Positions 8,542-15,874 of a stretch of 64,000 nucleotides of DNA are shown here, one piece after another (position 1 is the stretch's first letter; each line of letters begins with the position of its first letter). The DNA comes from Paractinoplanes brasiliensis (lineage in GTDB: Bacteria > Actinomycetota > Actinomycetes > Mycobacteriales > Micromonosporaceae), in assembly GCF_004362215.1 (NCBI RefSeq), contig NZ_SNWR01000002.1:434001-498000 (forward strand), written 5' to 3'. The translations under genes were made by a program, and so were the position numbers. A model generated the notes under the pieces. It saw only the letters and a program-made list of their open reading frames with translations, was not told the origin of the DNA and did no database searches.

Positions 8542-9381
8542 ATGGCCGTTGCCCTCGATCGTCCGTTGTCCGCGCGCCTGCCGCGTTCCTCCGCCGTGCC
8601 CGTCGCGGCCGGTTTCCTCGCCCTGGCCCTCGCCGCCGCCGTGGTGCCCGGCCTGTTCGCCGGTGATCCTCTGGTGGCCGACCCGCTGCACGTCCTCGAG
8701 GCGCCCAGCGCTGCCCACTGGTTCGGCACCGACCAGCTCGGCCGCGACGTCTTCGACCGCGTCGTCCACGGCGCCCGCCACTCCCTGCTCATCGGCGTCG
8801 TGGCCACCCTCATCGCGGTGACCGCCGGCCTGGTGCTGGGCCTGCTGGCCGGCCTGTCCCCCAGGTACGCCGACGAGGCACTGAGCCGCTCGTTCGACGC
8901 GCTCTCGGCCTTCCCGCTGCTGCTGCTCGCCTTGCTGTTCGTAGCCGTCGCCGGCCCCGGCACCGTCGGCCTGGTCGTCGCGATCGGCATTGCCACGATG
9001 CCCACCTACGCACGCGTGGTGAGAACCCAGACCTTCGTCGTACGCCAGAAAGACTATGTAACCCAGGCTGTGGCCTTCGGCGATTCCCGTACGCGGTTGG
9101 TCCTGCGCCACGTGCTGCCCAACGTCCTCGGTCCCGTCCCCGTCCTCGCCGTGATCGGCCTGGGCGAGGCGATCCTCGCCGCCGCCGGACTCAGCTTCCT
9201 CGGCATGGGACCACAACCGCCGTCCCCCGAGTGGGGCGCGATGCTCTCCGAGAGCCGCGGCTACCTCTCCGTCGCCTGGTGGACCGCCGTGCTGCCCGGC
9301 GTGGTCGTCACCCTGCTGGTCATCTCGCTGACCGTCGTGGGTCGTCACCTGCAGCGCCGCTTCGAAGGAAGGCCGTCATGA
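8542..9381 (+). CDS. ABC transporter permease, DppC/OppC type
   Basis: A 279-residue partner permease. It has an N-terminal membrane helix (AAGFLALALAAAVVPGLF), the HWFGTDQLGRDVFDRVVHGAR segment diagnostic for DppC-type proteins, four or five further helices and the EAA loop TYARVVRTQTFVVRQKDYVTQA with LRHVLPNVLGPV. Length is normal. It lies 2 bases after the DppB-type gene and overlaps the ATPase start (ATGA at 9378-9381), so the four transporter genes are one coupled operon. Confidence 0.9.
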   Translation: MAVALDRPLSARLPRSSAVPVAAGFLALALAAAVVPGLFAGDPLVADPLHVLEAPSAAHWFGTDQLGRDVFDRVVHGARHSLLIGVVATLIAVTAGLVLGLLAGLSPRYADEALSRSFDALSAFPLLLLALLFVAVAGPGTVGLVVAIGIATMPTYARVVRTQTFVVRQKDYVTQAVAFGDSRTRLVLRHVLPNVLGPVPVLAVIGLGEAILAAAGLSFLGMGPQPPSPEWGAMLSESRGYLSVAWWTAVLPGVVVTLLVISLTVVGRHLQRRFEGRPS

Positions 9382-11618
9382 CAGAGTCGAGGACGCACAC
9401 CCGCGACCCCCACGCCCCGCTCCAGCGACCGTCTTGGTCCTCGGCTGCATCGCCGTCGGCCTCGTCGCCCTCTCGCGCCCCGGCCGAGTCGGCGCCTCCC
9501 ACCGACGAGTCCTCCGCGTCGTTGCCCGAGTCGCCCACGTCCGCAGGCGAAGCGCCCCTTCCGCTTGCCGGCGCGAGTGCTCCATCGGCTTCGCCGCGCG
9601 GTGGCCTGCTCGTCTCCGTGCGCGACCTGCACGTGACGTTCCCGCATCGCCGGGGCGACGTCCACGCCGTACGCGGAATCGACCTCGACATCCACCGCGG
9701 CGAGTGCGTCGCCATCGTGGGCGAGTCCGGCTCGGGCAAGAGCGTCACCGCCCGCACGCTCGTCGGACTGGCCGGCCCGAACGCCCGCATCAGCAGCACC
9801 CGGTTCAAGGTCGACGGCCGCTCCGGACCGTTCGAATGGCGCACCCTGCGCGGGGGCTTCGCCGGGCTCGTGCTGCAGGACGCTTTGGTCTCGCTCGACC
9901 CTCTGCGCACGGTCGGCGCGGAGATCAGCGAGGTCTTGCGCGTCCACAACATCGGCAAGCGCCACGACCGTGCACAACGGGTGCGTTCGCTGCTGGAAGC
10001 CGTGCACGTCCCCGAGCCCGGCCGCCGCGCCCGCCAGCACCCGCACCAGCTCTCGGGCGGTCTCCGTCAGCGCGCGCTGATCGCCTCGGCCCTGGCCGCC
10101 GGCCCACCCCTGCTGATCGCCGACGAACCCACCACGGCCCTCGACGTCACGGTCCAGGCCCAGATCCTCGACCTGCTGGCCGAACGCCACACCGCCGGCG
10201 AAACCCTCCTGCTGATCAGCCACGACCTGGCCGTGGTCTCCCGCCTGGCTGACCGCGTCCTCGTCATGAAGAACGGCCGCGTCGTCGAGTCGGGCGACAC
10301 CAGGACGCTGCTGACCGCGCCCAGTCACCCCTACACCCAGCAGCTGCTGACCGCAGTCCCCTCCGCCGCCTCCCGCGGCCGCCGCCTCTCCCACCCGTCC
10401 TCCACAGCCACCCCGCCACCGCCCCCGCCATCCACAGCCACCCCGCCCCCGCCATCCACAGCCACTCCCAGCGTGTCGCGGTCATCCACAGCCTCTCCGC
10501 ACCCCTCCCGATCCACGCCGTCGTTGTCCACAGCTGCCTCGGGTTTGTCGTCGTCATCCACAACCTCACCGCCCCTATCCCGGCCCGCACCGCCCTTGTC
10601 CACAGCTGCGGACGGTGTGTCGTCCTTGTCCACAGCTGCGGACGGTGTGTCGTCCTTGTCCACAGCTGCGGACGGTGTGTCGTCCTTGTCCACAGCTGCG
10701 GACGGTGTGTCGTCCTTGTCCACAGCTGCGGACGGTGTGTCGTCCTTGTCCACAGCTGCGGACGGTGTGTCGTCCTTGTCCACAGCTGCGGACGGTGTGT
10801 CGTCCTTGTCCACAGCTGCCGACGGCGTGTCGCCGCCGTCCACAGCTGCCCCGGGCGTGTCGCGGTTGTCCACAGGCGAGGTCGGCGTTGTTGTCGAGGC
10901 TGTGGGGCTGCGTAAGCGCTACAGCTCGCACACCGTCGTCGACGGGGTCGACCTCACCGTTCGCCGGGGCGAGATCGTCGGGCTGGTCGGGGAATCGGGG
11001 TCCGGGAAGACCACGGTCGCCCAGCTGCTGTTCGGGCTGACCGCGCCCACGTCCGGCTCCGTGGCGTTCGAGGGCGCGCCATGGACCGGGCTCTCGGAGC
11101 GGCGGCGCCGTCCGTGGCGCCGCCGCCTCCAGCTCGTCTCGCAGGACCCACTCTCCGCCTTCGACCCCCGCTGGACGGTCGAACGCATCGTCCGGGAAGC
11201 GCTGCCAAAGCCGGAGCCGGTGCTGCCGTTGCTCGAACGCGTCGGTCTCAGCGCCGACGTCCTCGAGCGCTACCCGCGGCAGCTCTCCGGTGGACAGCGG
11301 CAACGTGTCGCCATCGCGAGGGCGCTCGCCCCGCGGCCCAGCCTGATCATCTGCGACGAACCGGTCTCCGCGCTCGACGTCTCCGTACAGGCTCAAGTCC
11401 TTGACCTTCTCGCCGAAATCCGCGATACCGACGGCACGGCTCTGCTGTTCATCTCGCACGACCTCGGCGTCGTCCACCACCTCGCCGACCGGGTGCTGGT
11501 CATGCGGGACGGCGCCGTGGTCGAGCAGGGCCCGGTCGACGACGTCTTCCACCACCCGCAGCACGAGTACACCCGCGCGCTCATCGCCGCGGTGCCGACG
11601 CTGGAGGTGTCGCGATGA
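9378..11618 (+). CDS. Fused DppD-DppF ABC ATPase with a repeat-rich interdomain linker
   Basis: A 746-residue protein with two complete ATPase domains of the oligopeptide-transporter type. Domain 1: Walker A GESGSGKSVT near residue 115, signature LSGGLRQR, Walker B LLIADEPTTALDV. Domain 2: Walker A GESGSGKTTV near 536, signature LSGGQRQR, Walker B LIICDEPVSALDV. They are normally separate subunits or joined by a short linker; here about 160 residues (roughly 338-500) of Ser/Thr/Ala/Pro-rich sequence join them, ending in a ten-residue repeat LSTAADGVSS. An additional disordered extension of about 70 residues precedes domain 1. Start: ATG at 9378 behind GAAGGAAGG. The linker DNA is an array of DnaA boxes, described separately. 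Confidence 0.9.
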   Translation: MTESRTHTRDPHAPLQRPSWSSAASPSASSPSRAPAESAPPTDESSASLPESPTSAGEAPLPLAGASAPSASPRGGLLVSVRDLHVTFPHRRGDVHAVRGIDLDIHRGECVAIVGESGSGKSVTARTLVGLAGPNARISSTRFKVDGRSGPFEWRTLRGGFAGLVLQDALVSLDPLRTVGAEISEVLRVHNIGKRHDRAQRVRSLLEAVHVPEPGRRARQHPHQLSGGLRQRALIASALAAGPPLLIADEPTTALDVTVQAQILDLLAERHTAGETLLLISHDLAVVSRLADRVLVMKNGRVVESGDTRTLLTAPSHPYTQQLLTAVPSAASRGRRLSHPSSTATPPPPPPSTATPPPPSTATPSVSRSSTASPHPSRSTPSLSTAASGLSSSSTTSPPLSRPAPPLSTAADGVSSLSTAADGVSSLSTAADGVSSLSTAADGVSSLSTAADGVSSLSTAADGVSSLSTAADGVSSLSTAADGVSPPSTAAPGVSRLSTGEVGVVVEAVGLRKRYSSHTVVDGVDLTVRRGEIVGLVGESGSGKTTVAQLLFGLTAPTSGSVAFEGAPWTGLSERRRRPWRRRLQLVSQDPLSAFDPRWTVERIVREALPKPEPVLPLLERVGLSADVLERYPRQLSGGQRQRVAIARALAPRPSLIICDEPVSALDVSVQAQVLDLLAEIRDTDGTALLFISHDLGVVHHLADRVLVMRDGAVVEQGPVDDVFHHPQHEYTRALIAAVPTLEVSR
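10524..10874 (+). repeat. Array of ten perfect DnaA-box sequences at 30-bp period inside the ATPase linker
   Basis: TTGTCCACA, the preferred DnaA box of Streptomyces and relatives, occurs at 10524, 10596, 10626, 10656, 10686, 10716, 10746, 10776, 10806 and 10866 (first base of each), all in one orientation. From 10596 to 10866 the spacing is exactly 30 bp; the slot at 10836 holds a two-mismatch version (CCGTCCACA). Upstream of 10524 the linker also contains several TCCACAGCC cores in otherwise different sequence (about 10400-10495, and 10556-10562 as TCCACAA). The array codes for Leu-Ser-Thr-Ala in each unit. Whether DnaA binds it is untested. Confidence 0.85.
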
Positions 11619-12667
11619 AGTTCCTGCTCATCACTCTGATCGCGGAGCGGGACGCGCACCGGCCGGCCCGCGAGCGCCTGCGCGAGGTGGTCGCCAACGC
11701 GGTGCTGGCCGAGGAGCTCGGCTTCGACGGTTTCGGGGTGGGGGAGCGGCACGAACGCCCGTTCTTCTCGTCGTCACCTCCGGTCGTGCTCAGCCACATC
11801 GCCGCCCGCACCGAGCGGATCCGGCTGTTCACCGCGGTGACCACGCTCAGCCTGCTCGACCCCGTACGGGCATTTGAGGACTACTCGACGCTCGACAATC
11901 TCTCCGACGGCCGCCTCGAGCTGATCATCGGAAAGGGCAACGGCGCCGCCCAGGCCAAGCTGTTCCACGTCACCGCCGAGGACCAGTGGGACCGCAATCG
12001 CGAGAGCTACGAGCTGTTCCGCCGTCTGTGGCGCGAGCCGAAGGTCACGTGGGAGGGCCGCTTCCGTCCCTCGCTGACCGACGCCGAGACCTGGCCCCGC
12101 CCCCTGCAGCAGCCGATCCGGGTGTGGCACGGCAGCGCCACCAGCCGCGAGTCGGTCGACCTGGCCGCGCGCTTCGGTGACCCGCTGTTCTCGGCCAACG
12201 TCACCAACCCCATCGAGCCGTACGCGGAACTCATCCGCCACTACCGCGAACGGTGGGCGCATTACGGGCACGACCCCGCCGACGCCCTCGTGGGAGCGGG
12301 AAGCGCCGGCTTCTACGTCGCCCGCACCTCGCAGGAGGCGATCGAGACTTACCGGCCGATCTACGACGCCCGGCTCGCGCTGTTCCGTCAGGTCGGCGTG
12401 GAACCCGTCTTCCCCACCCTGGAGGACGCGATCGAGCGCAGCTCCATCCTGGTCGGCAGCCCTCAGCAGATCATCGACAAGGTGCACCGCTATCACGCCG
12501 AGTTCGGTCACGAGGTCATGCACCTGCACGCCGACGGGGACGGCCTGACCGACAAACAGCACCGTCAGACGCTCGAACTGTTCCAGTCCGAGGTCGCCCC
12601 GGTGCTGCGCCGCGAGATCCCGAGCCGCCCGTTCCCCACCATCAGCCCTCTGGGAGGACCCTCATGA
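11615..12667 (+). CDS. LLM class flavin-dependent oxidoreductase
   Basis: A 350-residue luciferase-like monooxygenase: N-terminal strand MKFLLITLIAERD, the LAEELGFDGFGVGERHERPFF segment, SSPPVVLSHIAARTERIRLFTAVTTLSLLDPVRAFEDYSTLDNLSDGRLEL (bacterial luciferase core) and C-terminal LVGSPQQIIDKVHRYHAEFGHEVMHLHAD. Length is normal. The ATG overlaps the ATPase stop (ATGA), so the enzyme is translated with the transporter, which argues that it oxidises the imported ligand. It would need reduced flavin from a reductase not encoded nearby. Confidence 0.87.
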   Translation: MKFLLITLIAERDAHRPARERLREVVANAVLAEELGFDGFGVGERHERPFFSSSPPVVLSHIAARTERIRLFTAVTTLSLLDPVRAFEDYSTLDNLSDGRLELIIGKGNGAAQAKLFHVTAEDQWDRNRESYELFRRLWREPKVTWEGRFRPSLTDAETWPRPLQQPIRVWHGSATSRESVDLAARFGDPLFSANVTNPIEPYAELIRHYRERWAHYGHDPADALVGAGSAGFYVARTSQEAIETYRPIYDARLALFRQVGVEPVFPTLEDAIERSSILVGSPQQIIDKVHRYHAEFGHEVMHLHADGDGLTDKQHRQTLELFQSEVAPVLRREIPSRPFPTISPLGGPS

Positions 12668-14262
12668 CCGTGCCGCTCTCGATCCTCGACCTGGCGCCCT
12701 TGGTCTCCGGCGGCACGGTCGGCGACGCCCTTCGCCGTACGCTGGACCTGGCCCGCAAGGCCGAACAGTTCGGCTACCACCGGTACTGGGTGGCCGAGCA
12801 CCACTTGACGCCCGGTGTCGCCAGCTCGCAGCCGGCCCTGCTGCTGGGCCAGATCGCCGCGGTGACCGAGCGTATCCGCCTCGGCTCGGGTGCCCTGCAG
12901 ACGGGGTTCCTGACGCCGCTGGCGGCCCTCGAACAGTTCGGGCTGCTGGACGCGCTGTATCCGGGCCGCTTCGACCTGGGCCTGGGCCGCTCCGCCCAAC
13001 GCCGCTCCGCAACCCTGTCCGCGGCCTCCGTCACGCCCGCTTCGGTCACTCCCGCTTCGGTCACTCCCGCTTCGGTCACTCCCGCTTCGGTCACTCCCGC
13101 TTCGGTCACTCCCGCTTCGGTCACTCCCGCTTCGGTCACTCCCGCTTCGGTCACTCCCGCTTCGGTCACTCCCGCTTCGGTCACGCCCGCTTCCGTCACT
13201 CCCGCTTCCGTCACGCCCGCTTCCGCTACGCCTGCCTCCGTCACGCCCGCTTCCGTCACTCCCGCTGCGTCGGATACGGCTGCTGCGCGTGTCGCCGTGT
13301 CCGGATCGCCCGCGCCCGCCGCGCCCGCCGCGCCCGCCGCGCCCGTCACTCCCGCTGCGTCGGATACGGCTGCTGCGCGTGTCGCCGTGCCCGGATCGCT
13401 CGCGCCTGACACGCCCGCCCGGCCCGGCTCCGCCGCGCTGGACACGGCTGCCGCTCGTGTCGCGGTGCCCGAATCGCCCGCTTCCGCCGCGCCCGTTGCC
13501 GATCCGGTCGGCCCCGGCGGATCCTCCGAGGCGCGAGTCGTCGACGGCTTGGTCATCCCCAAGCACTTCGACTTCACGCCGTTGGCCACCTCGACGCGGG
13601 CGGCGCTGTTCGGCAAGCTCCTCACGCAACCCCACGCCGAACCGCTCGACCTCGACCAGGTGGTCGACGACCTGCAGACCCTGATCGCGGGTCCCTTCGT
13701 CGATGAGTTCGGCAACGAGGCTCACGCCGTACCGGGGGAAGGGTCTGATCTTGAACTGTGGATTTTGGGGAGCAGCGGTGGCGAGAGCGCCCGCGTCGCC
13801 GGGGCCCGGGGTCTGCCGTTCGCCGCGAACTATCACGTCGCCCCGGCCAAGGTCCTCGAGGCGGTGGAGGCGTACCGGGCTGCTTTCCGCCCCTCGAAGA
13901 CCCTGTCGGCGCCGCACGTGATGGTCAGCGCCGACGTTGTCGTGGCCGAGGACGACGACACAGCCAAGGAGCTTGCGATCCCGTACGCCCTCTGGGTGCG
14001 CAGCATCCGCAGCGGCGGCGGCGCCATCCCGTTCCCGAGCGTCGAGGAGTCCCTGGCCCACCAGTGGACCGACGAGGACCGTGATCTCGTCGCCGACCGG
14101 CTCGACACGCATTTCGTGGGCTCACCACAGACCGTGGCCGAGCGCCTGGAGACGTTGCGCCGTGTGACGGCCGCCGACGAACTGCTCGTCACCACCATCA
14201 CGCACGATCACGCCGACCGGGTCCGGTCGTTCGAGCTGCTGGCCAAGGAGTGGATCGCCTGA
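12664..14262 (+). CDS. LLM class flavin-dependent oxidoreductase with a large repetitive insertion
   Basis: A 532-residue luciferase-like protein, about 170 residues longer than its family. The N-terminal barrel part (SILDLAPLVSGG, AEQFGYHRYWVAEHHLTPGVASS, IRLGSGALQTGFLTPLAALEQFGLLDALYPGRFDLGLGRS) ends near residue 118. From about 119 to 290 the sequence is Ala/Ser/Val/Thr/Pro repeats. The barrel resumes with KHFDFTPLATSTRAALFGKLL, LELWILGSSGGESARVAGARGLPFAANYHVAP and FVGSPQTVAERLETL. The insertion falls just after the GRFDLGLGRS turn, in a region that is a mobile loop in this family, so the core could still fold. ATG overlaps the previous stop. Last gene of the rightward operon, followed by a strong terminator. 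Confidence 0.85.
   Translation: MTVPLSILDLAPLVSGGTVGDALRRTLDLARKAEQFGYHRYWVAEHHLTPGVASSQPALLLGQIAAVTERIRLGSGALQTGFLTPLAALEQFGLLDALYPGRFDLGLGRSAQRRSATLSAASVTPASVTPASVTPASVTPASVTPASVTPASVTPASVTPASVTPASVTPASVTPASVTPASVTPASATPASVTPASVTPAASDTAAARVAVSGSPAPAAPAAPAAPVTPAASDTAAARVAVPGSLAPDTPARPGSAALDTAAARVAVPESPASAAPVADPVGPGGSSEARVVDGLVIPKHFDFTPLATSTRAALFGKLLTQPHAEPLDLDQVVDDLQTLIAGPFVDEFGNEAHAVPGEGSDLELWILGSSGGESARVAGARGLPFAANYHVAPAKVLEAVEAYRAAFRPSKTLSAPHVMVSADVVVAEDDDTAKELAIPYALWVRSIRSGGGAIPFPSVEESLAHQWTDEDRDLVADRLDTHFVGSPQTVAERLETLRRVTAADELLVTTITHDHADRVRSFELLAKEWIA
13024..13263 (+). repeat. Sixteen tandem 15-bp repeats in the monooxygenase gene
   Basis: Unit GCTTCGGTCACTCCC, encoding Ala-Ser-Val-Thr-Pro, sixteen copies. 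Copies 2-10 are identical; the outer copies differ mainly at third positions (for example TCC for TCG, ACG for ACT), and copy 14 has Ala for Val. A second, looser repeat (GCGTCGGATACGGCTGCTGC) follows at 13267 and 13357. In-frame copy-number change would lengthen or shorten the loop without frameshift. Confidence 0.92.
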
Positions 14263-14268
14263 AGCGCC

Positions 14269-14297
14269 GGCCCCCGTCGGGCAGGGCGACGGGGGCC
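14269..14297. terminator. Strong hairpin terminator between convergent units
   Basis: Perfect 11-bp stem GGCCCCCGTCG (14269-14279) and CGACGGGGGCC (14287-14297) with a 7-base loop. It begins 7 bases after the stop of the rightward monooxygenase operon and lies before the end of a leftward remnant, so it could stop transcription from both sides. There is no U-tract, as is usual in actinobacteria. Confidence 0.75.
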
Positions 14298-14303
14298 GCC
14301 GAG

Positions 14304-14490
14304 TCAGATCCCCCGCAGCGAGAAGGACACGGGGCCGGGTTGCTGCTGCTCGCGACCCGAGGAACCCGAGGAACCCGAGGAACCCGAGGAACCCGAGGAA
14401 CCCGAACGACGCCGACGCGTCCGGCGCCGTTCCCCGACGCGTTGGTGACCTCGGTCCGGCCGTCCGACGTGGCCGCCGGCCCGTGCCAGA
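14304..14490 (-). pseudogene. Possible C-terminal remnant of a leftward gene
   Basis: Read leftwards, this gap encodes a plausible protein end: GSSGSSG repeats, then REQQQPGPVSFSLRGI and a TGA at 14304-14306. Upstream of the repeats a different frame gives HGPAATSDGRTEVTNASGNGAG, which also has coding-like composition, so the two parts may once have been joined and put out of frame within the 9-bp repeats. No start or family was recognised. It may equally be non-coding. Confidence 0.25.
14355..14405. repeat. 9-bp tandem repeat (five full units)
   Basis: Unit GGAACCCGA, five perfect units from 14361 to 14405 with a partial unit before. It lies in the gap after the terminator and inside the possible leftward remnant, where it would encode Gly-Ser-Ser or Arg-Val-Pro repeats. 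Confidence 0.85.
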
Positions 14491-14491
14491 G

Positions 14492-15097
14492 CTACGAGTC
14501 GGCCAGGTCGGTGAGTGTGTTGTCGATCGCCACGGTCAGGTCCGGAGCGTGATCATTGGTGCGGACGGCCTTGAGCGCGGTGATGGCGGCCGGGGCCAGG
14601 CTGCGGTCGTAGAACGCCAGGACGTCCAGCAGGTCGACGCACGAATGAAGTTCGGCCGTCGGCGAGGAGTCCGACCGGAGCACCGCGAGGTAGTGCGGGA
14701 AACCGGTGGCCACGGCCCGGCGGATCTCGGCGACGTCGACCGTGCCGATCTGTTCGTGGGCCGGGCCGCTGATCTCGGCGGAGGCGATCAGGGACAGAAC
14801 GTCGAGCGCGGCGGCGTGGCCGGCCGGTGTCATCTCGGGAAGGGCGGCGACGATGACCGTTGCGACCGGGGCGCAGCCCTCGCAGGGGCCGGCCTCCGAC
14901 AGCAGAATCCGCTCGATCCAGGCGCCGAAGTGGGCGGCCTCACGGTCGTCGGCCGCTGTGGCCAGCCCCCGCAGGGCGCCCGGCACCATCTCGGCATACC
15001 CGAGGTACGTTCGTACGCGCGGCCAGTCGAACCGGGCGATCTCCTCGTCGACACTCACCCGACGACTCTCGCACGCAGGGCCCGATGCCGCAGTCAT
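14492..15097 (-). CDS. Hypothetical protein, helical
   Basis: About 201 residues from an ATG at 15097; a GTG at 15058 (VSVDEEIARFDWPRVRTYLG) is an alternative start that would give about 188. No family recognised. The composition is Ala/Leu-rich and acidic, predicted mostly helical, with blocks GYAEMVPGALRGLATAADDREAAHFGAWIERILL and ATVIVAALPEMTPAGHAAALDVLSLIASAEI that look like HEAT-type helical pairs. It contains Cys residues in a PCEGCAP motif. The gene is divergent from the next one with only about 18 bases between the proposed starts, so one of the starts probably lies further inside. Confidence 0.6.
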   Translation of the reverse strand: MTAASGPACESRRVSVDEEIARFDWPRVRTYLGYAEMVPGALRGLATAADDREAAHFGAWIERILLSEAGPCEGCAPVATVIVAALPEMTPAGHAAALDVLSLIASAEISGPAHEQIGTVDVAEIRRAVATGFPHYLAVLRSDSSPTAELHSCVDLLDVLAFYDRSLAPAAITALKAVRTNDHAPDLTVAIDNTLTDLADS

Positions 15098-15115
15098 CGC
15101 AGTCGAGGGGGCCGG

Positions 15116-15823
15116 TTGACCAGGGAACTCGACCGCCCGGGCGATCTCGGCGGTGGTGACGGCCGGGCCGAGCTCGGTCTTCCGCGAGGCTTCCGGCCGG
15201 TCGGCGAACCGGAAGTGGTGCTCGCGTTCCTCCGCGGCGAACTCGACTCGCCCCGTTTCGGCGAACGCGTGCGGACCGGCCTGGCCGAGGCCGCGTCGGC
15301 AGCTGAGCCTGGCGGCGGCCGAGGTGGTTTGCACCTTGTGCGCTGCCCCGACCTGACCTCCGCCGAGGAGAACCGGGCCCGCGAACGTGCCCTGGCCACA
15401 GCCCGCGGTTGGCGTGCCGAGGGGTTGTTCGAGGGCTTCCCCGACCGGGTCGACTGGTTTCACGGATCCCTGCCGCCCGACGCCCTCGCCCGGGTGCTGT
15501 TCATCGACTACTCCTACTGGAACGAGCTTTCCGGCGGTTCCCGACGACCCGCCGACGTCCGCGCCACGCTCGAATCGGGCGCCCTGCCCGGATGGGTGAC
15601 CGAGATCGGCACGGACTGGTGCTTCGAGCTGGCCGCCCGGCTCGCCACCACGCCAACCGTCGACGACCTCATCGTGATGGCGACCCCCTCACTGGACAAG
15701 ATGGTCCTGCTGGAAGGACACGCCCGGCTGTCCGCCGTCTTCGTCGGAGGTCACGACCGCCGCCTCACCGTGAACGCCTACGTCGGACTGTCACCCGCCG
15801 TAACGCAGTGGCCCTGCTTCTGA
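15116..15823 (+). CDS. Conserved hypothetical protein
   Basis: About 235 residues from a TTG at 15116 (AGGGGG upstream). Conserved-looking blocks are VVLAFLRGELDSPRFGERV, EGLFEGFPDRVDWFHGSL, VLFIDYSYWNELSGGSRRP and DKMVLLEGHARLSAVFVGG. I recall the third block from uncharacterised actinobacterial proteins. The last block has the shape of the substrate loop in ParB/sulfiredoxin-like folds (LVEGHxRLTA), but the resemblance is weak and I assign no function. A GTG just before VLAFLRGEL is an alternative start. Confidence 0.65.
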   Translation: MTRELDRPGDLGGGDGRAELGLPRGFRPVGEPEVVLAFLRGELDSPRFGERVRTGLAEAASAAEPGGGRGGLHLVRCPDLTSAEENRARERALATARGWRAEGLFEGFPDRVDWFHGSLPPDALARVLFIDYSYWNELSGGSRRPADVRATLESGALPGWVTEIGTDWCFELAARLATTPTVDDLIVMATPSLDKMVLLEGHARLSAVFVGGHDRRLTVNAYVGLSPAVTQWPCF

Positions 15824-15874
15824 CGAGCCTCGCCGTCACCTGGCGCCGAGACCGCGGCCGGGTTGCACAGTTGG

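Noticed and set aside
8341..9348. Acidic repetitive protein on the minus strand (EPEDGDE repeats)
   Set aside because: Mirror of the 30-bp repeats in the permease gene and of the DppC gene; no start signal and no homology-like motifs.
10524..10874. Chromosomal replication origin
   Set aside because: Many DnaA boxes, but no AT-rich unwinding element, no dnaA or dnaN genes next to it, and the array lies within an intact coding frame. A titration or decoy site fits better.
13024..13263. CRISPR array
   Set aside because: Units are 15 bp directly abutting without spacers and keep the reading frame; likewise for the other tandem repeats.
12974..13540. Insertion sequence within the monooxygenase gene
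   Set aside because: No transposase, no terminal inverted repeats or target duplication; the inserted DNA is simple tandem repeats in frame.
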